From positions 549,553 to 613,552 of the forward strand of contig VYZB01000341.1 of the NCBI GenBank assembly GCA_013397455.1: a DNA stretch of 64,000 bases, in the 5' to 3' direction. Below are positions 38,380 to 48,953 of the stretch, in pieces (position 1 is the stretch's first letter; the number at the start of each line of letters is the position of its first letter). The translations under genes and the position numbers were made by a program. This DNA is from Crotophaga sulcirostris. Taxonomy: Eukaryota; Chordata; Aves; Cuculiformes; Crotophagidae. Below the pieces are notes generated by a model that worked only from the letters and a program-made list of their open reading frames with translations, did no database searches and was not told the origin of the DNA.

Positions 38380-38830
38380 CATGACAAGACTGTAAGAACT
38401 GCCCTGCTTGTCAGACCAAAGGTCCATCTATTTCAGTGTTCTGTACAGTGACCAGTTGTGACTGTTCAGTGAGAGAATGTAAGAAACAGGATAATACAAA
38501 GTAGCCTTATTTCTGACAATCAGCTGTTACAGTATTTTAGACCACTGAATTCAACAGCAAACAATGGACGTATTGTCCATATATTTGTCCAATCCCTTTT
38601 TAAACATATCTATACTTTGGATTTCCAAAGCATCCTCTACCAATGAGTTCAGCAATTCAATTAAGCAACATGTAAAAAAAAAAGTGTTTCCTTTTGTTTG
38701 TGTCAAGTTACTATATAGCTTTTGCACTTCTGAGAAACAATCAGTCACTATTTTTATACCGATTTTGTGTCCGATCCAACTTTAATAATCTCTTTTCCAT
38801 GAATGAATGTCCTATTCAGTTTGCCTTGTA
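38380..38830 (-). mobile_element. Ancient CR1-like LINE fragment
   Basis: Contains the signature cagaccaaaggtccatctat, then ctttggatttccaaagcatc and cttccttttgtttgt-like text typical of an old sauropsid CR1 lineage abundant in turtles and crocodiles. It is much more diverged than the other CR1 copies here, so it predates them. Confidence 0.6.
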
Positions 38831-38903
38831 TACAACCTATTAATTCTTTTTGATAACTACTGTTTAAAATGTGTGTGTAGCTACTTTAGTTTTCCAAAAC
38901 CAG

Positions 38904-39070
38904 CTGTTGCTGGGCACGCTGATCACTGGCAGTACAGCCTACCAGTCAGAGCATTCACCTGGAAAGTACAAGCCCTAGGTTCAACTTCCTCCACAGCCTG
39001 AGTCCAAATGCTTTCCTCAAGAGACTGGTAGCTTATAAAGCTGGGTGAGCACGTTGCTCTCTCCACTTTT
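38904..39070 (+). repeat. Ancient interspersed repeat with tRNA-like boxes
   Basis: agagcattcacctggaaagt followed by ctaggttcaacttcctcc resembles the A/B-box layout of a widespread old sauropsid repeat (cagagcactcacctggga ... gacccaggttcaattcc). It is too diverged to be a tRNA. The family name is not certain. Confidence 0.4.
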
Positions 39071-40813
39071 CCTACTGCTAAAATATTTGCTGTTAGCCAT
39101 GTGCACAGGGAAATGAAGCCAGAAATACAGCATGCATGGAGGAGCATGACGGTTTAACCTGATAGCACTGCAGGAGGAGGAGAGTCCTAAGTTCCTGGCT
39201 AATGGATGGAACTGGTTTTGATTTCTTACTCCAGTAACTAATAACAATAGTCTTAAGATCAGAGACCAGAGTTCAACTATTAAGCTGCAAAGTCATTGTG
39301 CTGTGAGCGAGAACCCACAGTAAAGGACTTATTTGCAGAGAATGGACTCACTTGGTAGCTATGGGAGGGCACATTTCAGGCCACAGCAACCAGTGCAAGA
39401 TTGTCAGTACATTTACAATGTACACCAGCATCAGTGGCAGCAGCACAGTTGCTTATTTTTCTTTTAAGAGGTAGAAAGGTTGGACAGGTACCACTGAAAC
39501 TAATAACTGGGCCTGAAACTAATAAATTGCCCATCAAAATTTTAGCATTCCTGAAGTGTGCATGCTTTCTCCATTAAAAAAAATTTCCTCCCGGAACTAT
39601 GTAGGGATCTTAATAAGCCATCTACTCCCAACAGGATCATAGCATAAAGCACTGTGGTGTCAAGAATACTTTGAATTCCTTCCTGTCTTTTCATAAAGGT
39701 TAGGTGTAGCTCTCATCATATCAGATGCACAGGAGGGGACTTGGGCTCCTCTCCATTAGTGTGATTTGGGATTTTCAAATGTGCCTTGGGGATATAAGAG
39801 CATAAATCTCTCTAATTTCCTGAAGGGATCTGCATTCATAAATGCTGTAATCTTTAGGAGATATTTCTTTGAAGTGTTTTGTGTTCCTTATTTAGAATGT
39901 TAAATTCATATCTAGACACTGTTTTCCTTAGTGATTTGGACACCACTGCTCTACAATATGCTCATATTTTCAACAAAAGGTCAGTCAGAGTAAACTCCAA
40001 CTTCAACTAGTCAACACCAGTTACTGCAGAATTACCCTTCTCAAGTCTGGTGAGAGATGTTTATCTTAGAGATTATGTTAATCTCCTCCTAACAACTTTA
40101 CCATGCAAACTTTTACCAATGGAAATAATTTGCTTTACAAGAAAAAGCTCACCAAAATCCACAATATTTTTCACACAATTAAAATAATCCCACATACATT
40201 AGTTGCATATACAAGTGGGTATATAGTCAAGAACCATAGTAAATTAGTAAAAAAAAGTTTAAAAGTTCTAAGACTCCCTCCTGTTAATGTTTTCCTCTGC
40301 TCTTCCTGAATTTTACATACATACAAGTCAAACCGCACACATTGCTTCTTTAGATTAAGATTCTATTTAAGCACTGATCTCTGTTACTTAACATTCTCCT
40401 TGCTTCTATTCTATTAATTTGAGTTATTTGATGATCTGCTAAGGATCAACTATTTAAGAAGTTCTGTATGTGAGTCAGGGCAGTAGCTATGTCCACATGC
40501 AATAGAAAATGAATAAACATTTAAAAAAAATCATTCAGCTTTACTTTAAATGTCTTCAACTATGTTTATGTATATAGTTTTCATTTTAAAATTGTCAAAA
40601 GCCTCTTTTCTTCAATGAAAGCAAAGGGTCGTATGTATATACCAATTAAATCAAATGAATGGTGCCCACTTCTCAAGTCAACTTTGAGACATTGAATCTA
40701 CAGATGAATCTATAGATTTTATATTTATAGCTGTCTTGAGACTAAATTAAGCCACTGCTAATGTATATGACAAAAGATAACACATGTATGGACACTGCCA
40801 AATTGAAAGATAC

Positions 40814-40933
40814 TTATCAGTCAAAGTGAAGTGCTTTTATCTATCAACAGAAAAGACAAGAGAGATGGAATCTGGTAAGATGCACTTTTGGCTGAATATA
40901 AGCACTTAGAATACATTTCCCAAGTAACAGTGT
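40814..40933 (-). pseudogene. CATSPERB: CATSPERB exon with in-frame TGA
   Basis: Strong acceptor (TTCCTTATTTTCAG) and donor ATAA|GTATCT, 120 nt. It completes the Gly/Asp codon left by the previous exon, giving FDFDTVTWEMYSKC. An ungapped alignment from this Cys to human keeps C, Y, S, S, L, I and D at matching spacing. TGA at 40821-40823 interrupts the frame three codons before the donor. Confidence 0.55.
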
Positions 40934-41241
40934 CTGAAAATAAGGAAGAAATATTTTAGCAGACATACCTAAAGCTTACATTTGCTGAGATTATTTGGCT
41001 GTGCAAAGTCACACAAACTAGCCAATGGCCATTTCATGTATTGCACACAAACTACATGTTTAAACAAGGACTAACTTCTAAGTCTCTTACCTATAAACTG
41101 AGGGACTGCTCTGAACCTGAAAGTGTAGGTTGTGTTCAGTTCCAAGTACTTAATACTATTCTTCGCTATATTATTATAGTCTTGCATCAAATAATTGCAC
41201 CCTTACAACTTCAGGTCCCCCTTTTTTTTCATTTATAGTAC

Positions 41242-41417
41242 CAAAGTCAAACAAGAACCATTGCTTGGATGCAAAGCTCCTGTTGAAAGGCACCTTGTCA
41301 GGCATGGTGAGCTCTGCTATAGGAGTTTTACTGTCCAGAATTCTTGTGATTAGGAAGCTACTGCTCCCTGGAATCACTACCGTCTTTTCCACATCAGTGC
41401 TTCTAAATCCATTTTTA
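41242..41417 (-). pseudogene. CATSPERB: CATSPERB exon: STDVEKT segment (intact)
   Basis: 176 nt, acceptor TTTCCTTAAG and donor TTTG|GTACTA. RSTDVEKTVVIPGSSSFLI is nearly identical to human KSTDVEKTVLIPGYSSFLI, and KQWFLFDFG matches GSWFLYNFG. No break. It ends one base into a codon, which the 40.8-kb exon completes. Confidence 0.75.
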
Positions 41418-42617
41418 CTTAAGGAAAGCAAAGCATAGAGTTAAAGTTTGCTTGTTAATTTTTAGCATTGAGGCCAAATCATGACCTTCATGTTGAATAA
41501 TACCTTATTACTTAACTAAACATTTTTTAAAAATTTAAATTAAAAGATACCACATTAGGTGACCACTTCCAGCATTTCTACGCTGTCAGAAGAGAATTTT
41601 TCTGCTACAAATCAATTGATTTCCCCAACATACCCATAGCCTGAGCCTTCATGATTCTCTTCCTGAGACTTTTTTCAGAACTATTTATAGTGAAACCCTG
41701 ACAAAACTGGTTCACGACAACTGTTGTTCAAGTGCATGGTTTAACCCAGAAATAAATATGAGCTAATACAAGGATGCTTATTTCATAATGGATGGAGCAT
41801 AGATGACTTCCCATTGACCATTGAGTAAGAGGAGCCTCTGCCTAGTAATGTCATGTGAGACCGTGCACAGGCTGTGTGCCAGGGATGTACTCAGGCCTCT
41901 GCCTGTGGGGAGATAATCATTCCTGAGGGGCTTGCTAAAAGAAACTGCTCTCTGGCAGCTGAACAAAACACAAAAAAGGAAAGAGAAATCTCCATGAAGA
42001 TTTCAATCCAAATATAACGTTTTAATCTGGTGGTGTGAATACAACCCAAAAGAAAAAAAAAAAGTGGTAACAAACAAAGTGGAAACAAACAAACAACCAA
42101 CTAAATATAGGTAAGACTGCATAGAATGTTCAATTAGATGTTTGTTGCCTTTCTGGAAGGAGTTGTTTATAATTATGTTCTTTTAAATCTCATCAAGACC
42201 ATGAACTGAAAGAAGATGAAGGTCTTAGGAATTTACTAGACTCATTGGTACCGGTAGATACAGAAACTGCCTTTTATTAGGAGCGATGAAAAAAGAGTCT
42301 GAGCTTCTTTGTGAAAGAAAAGCAAAGTGGTAAATGTCACTAATAATTCTAAGTGTAGTACAGATAGTGTCTGACTGTGCAGGGTTGCAGACGGATGGCG
42401 TGGTATTATGTGACTTATTTTAAAGAGCAGGTGAAATTCAAGGTGGATAAGTGAAAAAAAATAAATCAGCAGTGTAATTTTTCATATACAGTAATGTATG
42501 CAGCAGCACTGGGGACCCAGTTGTGTTCCAAGAACGAAGTGAATGCTCAAAGCTCACTGCACCAGGCAAGTGGAGTGTGGCCTCATGAACTGGATTAAAA
42601 GGCCTTTTTGAGCACAA

Positions 42618-42713
42618 ACGATTTGGAGGATGCTGAAGAGGGGCTCTAAATACAACGGTAAGTTTACTCTCTTGTGGCAGAATGTAGGCTGTTACTATAG
42701 GATTTGTAGTTAT
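42618..42713 (-). pseudogene. CATSPERB: CATSPERB exon remnant: VVFRAPL segment
   Basis: The minus strand reads NPIVTAYILPQESKLTVVFR then APLQHPPNR, alignable to human EAILVPQYISTNEMYFFAHV and PLTMPTN. The frame meets a TAA shortly after (at about 42597). I see no GTRAGT-like donor before it, so the 3' splice end appears lost or shifted. Boundaries are approximate. Confidence 0.45.
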
Positions 42714-42954
42714 CTGTTCTCTGAATATTATTCTGAATGCAGAACAGTTGTCACACAGTCCAGCTTATACATTCAAAATGTACCTACAGCCGTATACAGG
42801 CAACAGCCTGGCATATCTCCATGCAATAAGGGTATTTTTGATTCAATTTATTGCACAACCCAAATTTTCTTCAAGTTGTGCACAGTGACAAACAAACTGT
42901 TCCTTACAGATTAAAGGATATTTTGCAAGTTATTTAATTTTTTTGACAGCTGAC

Positions 42955-43087
42955 CTCCACTGATGGTAAAACATCTAGCTTCCTCATTTCCAGCCTATTA
43001 GACTTTGACTTATCCAAAGTAATTAGATGCAAAGTTCCCAAATGGTCATAGTACAATCTGACAATGCTTGCTGTTAGAGTCTCAGAC
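42955..43087 (-). pseudogene. CATSPERB: CATSPERB exon: LYYDHLG segment
   Basis: 133 nt between CCAG and a weak GAG|GTCAGC donor, open throughout. SIVRLYYDHLGTLHLITLD matches human AIFTLYYDQLGYIHKLTPE as recalled. No stop or frameshift inside. The exon begins at codon position 3 and ends in phase 0. Confidence 0.65.
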
Positions 43088-45209
43088 CTGGCATAGACTT
43101 CCATGACCACAAAGAAGAAATACAGGCAATAAATTAGAAGTAGATAATGAACATGAGAAGAGGGCAAAGTCATGCTGCTTAAGCTGATAGGGGCATAGCA
43201 GTGAGATTTGGTACTTCAAACAGATCTCTTGCTTTGATATAGACCGAAAGGAACACTCTTTAGTAAACCAGTAAGGGGAAGAAAAAAAAAACCTCTTTAG
43301 AGCAAATTGAGACTTAAACAAAACAGAGTTTTTTTCCTAAGATACCTCAAAAGATACCATGTGCATCATCCTGCACTAGTCATTGGGGTGGATACTTATG
43401 TTTAATAAATTCAAGCAGGTTCTACAAGAACAAAGGGCTTCGTGTCTCTATAGTTCTTTATAGGATTGAAAAACCCAGGGCTCAACTCAAAACATGGCAA
43501 AAGCAATGGCAAAATTCCCACTGATTTCCATAGTCTTTTACACATTATTTACATCTTGCTAAAGCATCAGTACACACCTCTTCCAATGAAATTTATATAT
43601 GTACATTTAACTTACTGGGTTTCATTCTATATTAGTGGAACAGTGAGCAAACAGGATTAGGATTCTCACAGGATTGTCACGACACAAAAATAATGTCACA
43701 TTTTCTTCTCCTTCATAGCAAAGTATAGTACAAAAACATTCAACTAAAATCAGCAGCTCTTGACTGATGGATCACTGTTCTATCATTGAAAGTGACTTCT
43801 AAAGAGTTCTTATGTGGGATAGCTTTTTTTTTTAATGGAGGGGTGAATTCAAAGGCAGCTAAATTAAACCTATACTTTCCTGATATCATCTAAATAAGCC
43901 AATTTTATCTTAGGATGCTATAGAGAGCACACTACAACAAATAGAAAAGGAGAAAAGACAGTCTGACTGTTAAGATTTAATCCATATAACGACAACACAG
44001 GAGCTATTTGATTACAGCCATCTGCATTCTGCACCAGATGAAAAAGAAACACATGGAATATGACTGAGAAGCTTGCTATGTCCTCAATGGCTTCTCAGCA
44101 AGTAATGAAGCACGACTCCTCATTCTTAGCACAATCCCATACTACACTTTCCTTGTTTGTTTTTGTATCTTGGTATCAGTATAATACTCTGTCTGAAGCA
44201 TTCTCCTCCTTAACTAGATGAAGGATTGTGCAATTACAAGCTTGATTCTGCCAACTACACAAGTAATAAAACACAGTACTACTACTCTCTACAAACCTTG
44301 TCTGTCTTTCAACTATCCTACCCTGGCCGTTCACTCTGAAATTTTCAAGGGGAGGTATTAATATTTCTGTAAAGAACATGTTTACTGTAAAATAGCATTA
44401 ACAAGGTATATGTGAAGATTGGTTAATGCAGTTGTTCTTGTACTTGTCATGCTCGCTTCACTGTAATTGTAGGTTTAAATTAATCACCTGCCTTAGTGAG
44501 ACAAAGCTTCCTTTATTACTCATGAACAACTGTACACACATGTTTGCTTTTATAATTTTTTTCATCTTCCAGATTTACTAACAATTGAAAACAGTTGCCT
44601 CTATCACTAGGTAACCCTGCCTGTTAAATAAATAGTCATTGCTGAGTGCTATGCATACTTAGAGGCAGAGACACTACAGAGACTGTTTGTTAGTTAACCA
44701 ACATTAAAAGAGTATATGTCTATTCCATCAAGTGTAAAAGTGCCATTTATTTTAGTAATTGCTCATAAACTTCTGTGCATAGACCAAATGGACAGAATAC
44801 AGATCTGTGTTTATAAAAACACCCTCTTCCTGTTGATTCAAGATTTTCCCATAACCAAAAATTATTTACAGATAGCTTCTAGAGTAGTCTCTATAAAAAC
44901 TAAAAACAAAGGATTTCCTCACTAAAGATCAATTTCAGCCAAAGGTACTGATGCTGAATAACAGTTATTTCAGAAACTCTCACAATGAGATCATTGACAA
45001 ATCATGGTACAAACCCTGCAAAAACCCAAGTCCAGTAATTGAAAAATGCATGAAACTAATAATTTTGAGATTGATTCCACTGAAATGAGCAACGAATTTG
45101 CCAAAACAGTTCTCAAAACAGATCTAGACCATCTGCTTCCTTAAATGACAACAACAAAAAGTGAAGTTACATTCACATTCAACATTATTTTTTTAGTATA
45201 TGTACCTCA

Positions 45210-45932
45210 TTTCCGTAAATCCAGAGGGGGAGAATGGCTGGAGAGCTGTCTGGCAGAGAAGGACCTGGGGGTGTTGGCTGGCAGCCGGCTGAACGTGAAC
45301 CAGCAATGTGCCCAGGTGGCCAAGAAGGCCAATGGCATCTTGGCCTGTGTCAGACACAGCGTGGCCAGCAGGAGCAGGGCAGGGATTGTGCCCCTGTGCT
45401 CAGCACTGGTGAGGCCGCACCTCGAGCGCTGTGTTCCATTTTGGGCCCCTCACTGCAAGAAGGACATTGAGGGGCTGGAGTGTGTCCAGAGAAGGGCAGC
45501 GAGGCTGGGGAAGGGGCTGGAGACCAAGTCTTATGAGGAGCAGCTGAGGGAACTGGGGCTGTTTAGCTTAGAGAAGAGGAAGCTGAGGGGAGACCTCATC
45601 ACTGTCTGCAGCTGCCTGAAAGGAGGTTGTGGTGAGGTGGGGGTTGGTCTCTTCTCCCAAGTGACAGGTGATAGGATGAGGGGAAATGGCAGCAAATTGC
45701 ACCAGGGGAGGTTCAAATTAGCCATTAGGAAAAAATTCTTTACTGAAAGGGTTATCAGTCACTGGCACAGCTGCACAGGGAGGTGGTTAAGTCCCCATCC
45801 CTGGAGGTGTTTAAAAGACCAGCAGATGAGGAGGTGCTCAGGGATCTGATTTAGTAAGTGGACAGGTACGGTTGGACTCGATGATCTCAGAGCTCTTTTC
45901 CAACCAGGTGACCCTACGGTTCTATGAATCCT
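45210..45932 (+). mobile_element. CR1 LINE fragment, longest RT remnant in the window
   Basis: Runs from the RT end ([38 protein letters not shown]) to the 3' end (ggttggactcgatgatctca ... ggttctatgaa). The frame from 45145 to 45849 is still open for 234 codons, which suggests a fairly young copy, but it lacks the endonuclease and most of the RT. Confidence 0.92.
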
Positions 45933-45934
45933 GA

Positions 45935-46050
45935 GCCCTGTGAGGTGCGGTGGCGGTAGCGGTCAGAGCTGTTCGCTCTCTGTGCACACGGTGGCGCCCT
46001 CACCCGCCGCCGCCCCAAGCGGGAGGGGGCCGGTGCCTCCTTCCATCCAG
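45935..46050. promoter_or_regulatory. Small GC-rich island next to a CR1 3' end
   Basis: gtggcgccctcacccgccgc at 45991-46010 and surrounding CpGs stand out in an AT-rich setting. The GGCGCCCTC core recalls the CTCF-like motif at 56-71. No gene is attached to it. Confidence 0.3.
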
Positions 46051-47609
46051 CATTCACCTTATCATTACTCACACACCAGAATCACAGGTTTCTCTTCCTT
46101 TCTACAGATACAAGAACACGGGGGAGAATATTAGAAGCAGGATAAAATTTAAGAGATTAAATGGCTCTAAAATTAAAGAGACACTTGGCAATTAAGAATC
46201 GAGACGTTCACGGGTTTTTTTGTGTGTCTTTGGCTGAAACAGAGAGAAACTCTGGCAGAACAGAGGGCTGCTCCCTGCCTGGCTCTCACCTGTGACCACT
46301 CAGTCGGTCAAGGAAGAATTTGCCATTGGCTTCAAAGGACAATGAATCTGACTCTTCAGCAATATGGAATAAGTATGATAATGCTCAGAAACTAATACCT
46401 GTAGAGAGAGTCTCATAGATTCTACATGTTTATTGCAAGGATAAAAATGATTGAAAGTGTCTGTCTCGTCAGCCTGGGTCTTCGAGGGATGGAGAGGTCA
46501 ATCAGTCAACCCAGAAACCAGCTGTTTTGCACATGTGTGTGTGAAGTACTGGAAGTGCAGGGCTGTCATTTTCCAAGTAACATGGAAACTTGACTTTTTC
46601 ATAACCGGGTCATATTTTTAGACTGAACTTCTTTTGAACAGTATAAATGAAAAGTGATGCCATACTGACTGTACATTTTGTAACCTTAAATGGAGAGAGC
46701 TCTTTTTCAAGGAAGATCAGGAATTCATTCTGCCAAGTACTATCAGTAAGGGAGAGGAAGGCAAGACACTACTTTCACAACCTTCTTGACCAGTGTGGTC
46801 AATCTGATCTAGCCTAATGTAGTGTCTCTATCTCTTCTGGGATGATAAGCTGGGCTGGTAAAGAAAAACACTTCCCCATCTCTGTCTGTTCTGCAGTGGG
46901 TCAGAGTGGTGGTGAAATCTGTGCTTCCAGCTCATCAGACAAATGCATAAGATGGCTCCTTACTTCAGTATACTCTTTGCCAAAGGTCCTGCAGCCACCA
47001 TAAATCCAGTTCTGTGAATTATGAATCAAAAGAGGCTCCCTGCTAGCAGCTTATTCACACCCTCTGCGGTGAAGAAAGCAGCAGGTTCCCTCACATAAAT
47101 GGAGCAACAGGTGCTGATATTGCCAAACCGTTTGAGAAGACCTGATTCCCTTCAAATCAACCCTAAGATGATATAAGGCTACTTCCTAACCTACTGGAAT
47201 TGCTTTCGTTGTTCTTCAGCTCGCTCATAGTGGTTGTTTCTCATTTCAACTTTGGCAGCACCTCAAGCTGTGCCTGTAAGATTCAGCACAGCTTTCCAGT
47301 TCTTAACTGGAGCTAATGAGCCATGCGGTGTCTGCACAGTCTCAGCACCAGTTCAAAACACCAGCTCAGACCCCAGCAGACACAGAACCCCTGGGAGGTG
47401 GGATGAGAGGTCCTGTGTTTTGGTGCCCATGCCCGGTCTGTCCAGACCAGCACGAGCGCGGGGCCGCCTTCCCACGATCCCGGTGTGGCTCTTGGCTTGT
47501 ACTCAAATGGTCATTTTACGAGGTAGTAACGGTGTTTCTTAGCATAAATGAAACTCGCCGCTGTTTTTGTTTCTTTTTTTCCCCTCTAAAAAGGAAGGAA
47601 GAGCTGAGG

Positions 47610-47955
47610 AGCTCAGGAAGAGCCCGGGCGAAGGCTCGGGGTGCGCTGCTCTGCGCGCGCGCGGATGGAGCCGGCACTGAGGGCGGGCGGTTGATTGCGC
47701 CGCGATGTGATCCGAACTGGGTTGGGAGGAACTTCCTCTCTCAACTCTCCCGATTTGTCGGAGCTCTGCCGTGAGGTTTTCGGGCTGTTCTCCAAAGTAG
47801 CCACTGTGTGGCAGAAGAGATCAAGGCTACGATTTTCTGAGGCGGCTGGCGCCCTGGGACGGGCGCCATCTTGTCCGCCTGCGGAGCGCGCGCTGTGCGC
47901 GGGGGGTCGAGGTGGCCCGTGGCGTCGTGGGCTGTGGCAGAAATGGTGTGGTCAG
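47610..47955. promoter_or_regulatory. Orphan CpG island
   Basis: About 350 bp with many CpGs (tgcgcgcgcgcgg, cgggacgggcgcc-like text), a YY1-type motif at about 47866-47876 and no recognised gene. A CR1 fragment begins at its right edge. It could be the promoter of a non-coding RNA, a lost gene's promoter, or an enhancer. Confidence 0.5.
47866..47876 (-). promoter_or_regulatory. YY1-type motif in the orphan CpG island
   Basis: The minus strand reads CAAGATGGCGC, matching the YY1 core, as in the PPP4R3A promoter island. Confidence 0.45.
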
Positions 47956-47957
47956 CG

Positions 47958-48390
47958 GGACCAGTGCAGGGATTGTGAGGCCGCACCTCGAGTCCTGTGT
48001 TCAGATTTGGGCCCCTCACTTCAAGAAGGTCATTGAGGTGCTGGAGCATGTCCAGAGAAGGGCAATGAGCCTGGTGACGGGGCTGGAGACAAAGTCTTAA
48101 CGAGGAGCAGCTGGGGGAACTGTTTAGTTTAGAGAAGAGGAAGCTGAGGGGAGACCTCATCACTGTCTGCAACTGCCTGAGAGGAGGTTGTAGTGAGATG
48201 GGTGTTGGTCTCTTCTCCCAAGTGACAGGTGATAGGATAAGGGGAAATGGCCTCAAGGTTTGCCAGGGGAGGTTCAGACTTGACATCAGGAAAAATTTTT
48301 TCACTGAAAGGGTGGTCAGGAGTTGATGATCCTTGTGGGTCCCTTCCAACTCAGGTTATTCTGTGGTTCTGTGGTTCTATAACAGCCACT
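47958..48390 (+). mobile_element. CR1 LINE 3' fragment
   Basis: From ccgcacctcgagtcctgtgt through the RT end, with a small deletion after gctgggggaactg, to the 3' end with octamer-like repeats (ttctgtggttctgtggttct). Confidence 0.9.
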
Positions 48391-48854
48391 GTCCAGCCAA
48401 GTGTGCCATTAGCTGGCAGTTACTGTTGGAGTGTGAATGAGTGCAGGTGGAGGCCATTCGTTCAGTTAAACGGGCAGAGCCTATCCGTGGGATGATTTTC
48501 CCTGCTGGGGTCAGAGCGCTGTGGCCACCTCTGCCCTCACAGAGCATGTGGAGGAGGGCAGGGACTGTTCCCAAGGGGAAGGTGTGCGGGTCGGCCCTGG
48601 GCCAGGAGAAGCTGGTTCTGAGCAGAGGGAGCTGTCTGGACATGAGTGTGCAAGACAGCCAGGCCAAAGCATCCCAACGGAATTTAAAAATAGTCCCTCA
48701 ACAGAAGACAATAAATAGAACTCCAGAACGTTCCTGTTAGCACGATGAGGAAAATTAAATGGCCTTTCCCCTCTTAAAATTCAGTGTTCCTTAAAAGAAG
48801 CAGAAAACTTGTTGATCAATATTCACAGCGGAGTAGGGAGCCCTGTTTTCAGTA

Positions 48855-48953
48855 TTCTAGTGGGAGGTGTCCCTACCCATGGCGGGGGCATTGGAACTGG
48901 ATGAGCTTTAACGTCCCTTCCAACCCAAATCATTCTATGATTCTTTGATTCTA
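48855..48953 (+). mobile_element. CR1 LINE 3' terminus
   Basis: Only the last 100 bp: accggtgtccctacccatgg-like text, then cgtcccttccaacccaaatc and the bird-type octamer tail attctatgattctttgattct. Confidence 0.85.

Larger units (their letters stand above)
37190..43087 (-). pseudogene. CATSPERB: CATSPERB (CatSper beta) remnant, probable unitary pseudogene
   Basis: CATSPERB is an auxiliary single-pass membrane subunit of the CatSper calcium channel of the sperm flagellum, about 1116 aa in human. Five segments on this strand match it in the right order from right to left: RLYYDHLG (42955-43087), YILPQESKLTVVFRAPL (about 42618-42713), STDVEKTVVIPGSSSFLI (41242-41417), a TWEMYSKC exon (40814-40933) and VTEVNQRPGW (about 37190-37297). 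The gene lies between PPP4R3A and TC2N in the same orientation as in human. The 40.8-kb exon has an in-frame TGA, and the segment at 42.6 kb lacks a usable donor. Large parts, including the N-terminal third and the transmembrane end, were not found. The comparison uses the human sequence as I recall it. Alternatives are a truncated but expressed gene, or exons I missed. Confidence 0.62.

Noticed and set aside
38904..39000. tRNA gene
   Set aside because: Box-like sequences are present, but there is no cloverleaf or intact arms. It looks like an old dispersed repeat.
41790..41910. Minus frame LCTVSHDITRQRLLLL as the CATSPERB exon before 41.4 kb
   Set aside because: The acceptor (CTCCCCACAG) is good and the position is right, but only scattered residues match and no donor gives the required phase. 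Possible, not supported.
43740..43830. Minus frame NSLEVTFNDRT as a CATSPERB exon (human ESFEV...TFNRNRT)
   Set aside because: Attractive motif and position, but it needs a deletion, has no clear acceptor and meets a stop. Not strong enough to claim.
44176..44379. Minus ORF with ESSSTVF as a CATSPERB exon (human ESSSCFF)
   Set aside because: Only a few residues match, the splice ends are poor, and a competing weak match lies at 43.8 kb; the two cannot both be right.
45145..45849. 234-codon plus ORF as a host gene
   Set aside because: The protein is the C-terminal RT region of CR1 and ends in a CR1 3' tail.
47316..47774. 152-codon plus ORF in the orphan CpG island region
   Set aside because: The composition follows GC content; no motif, and it runs across AT- and GC-rich parts without a coding pattern.
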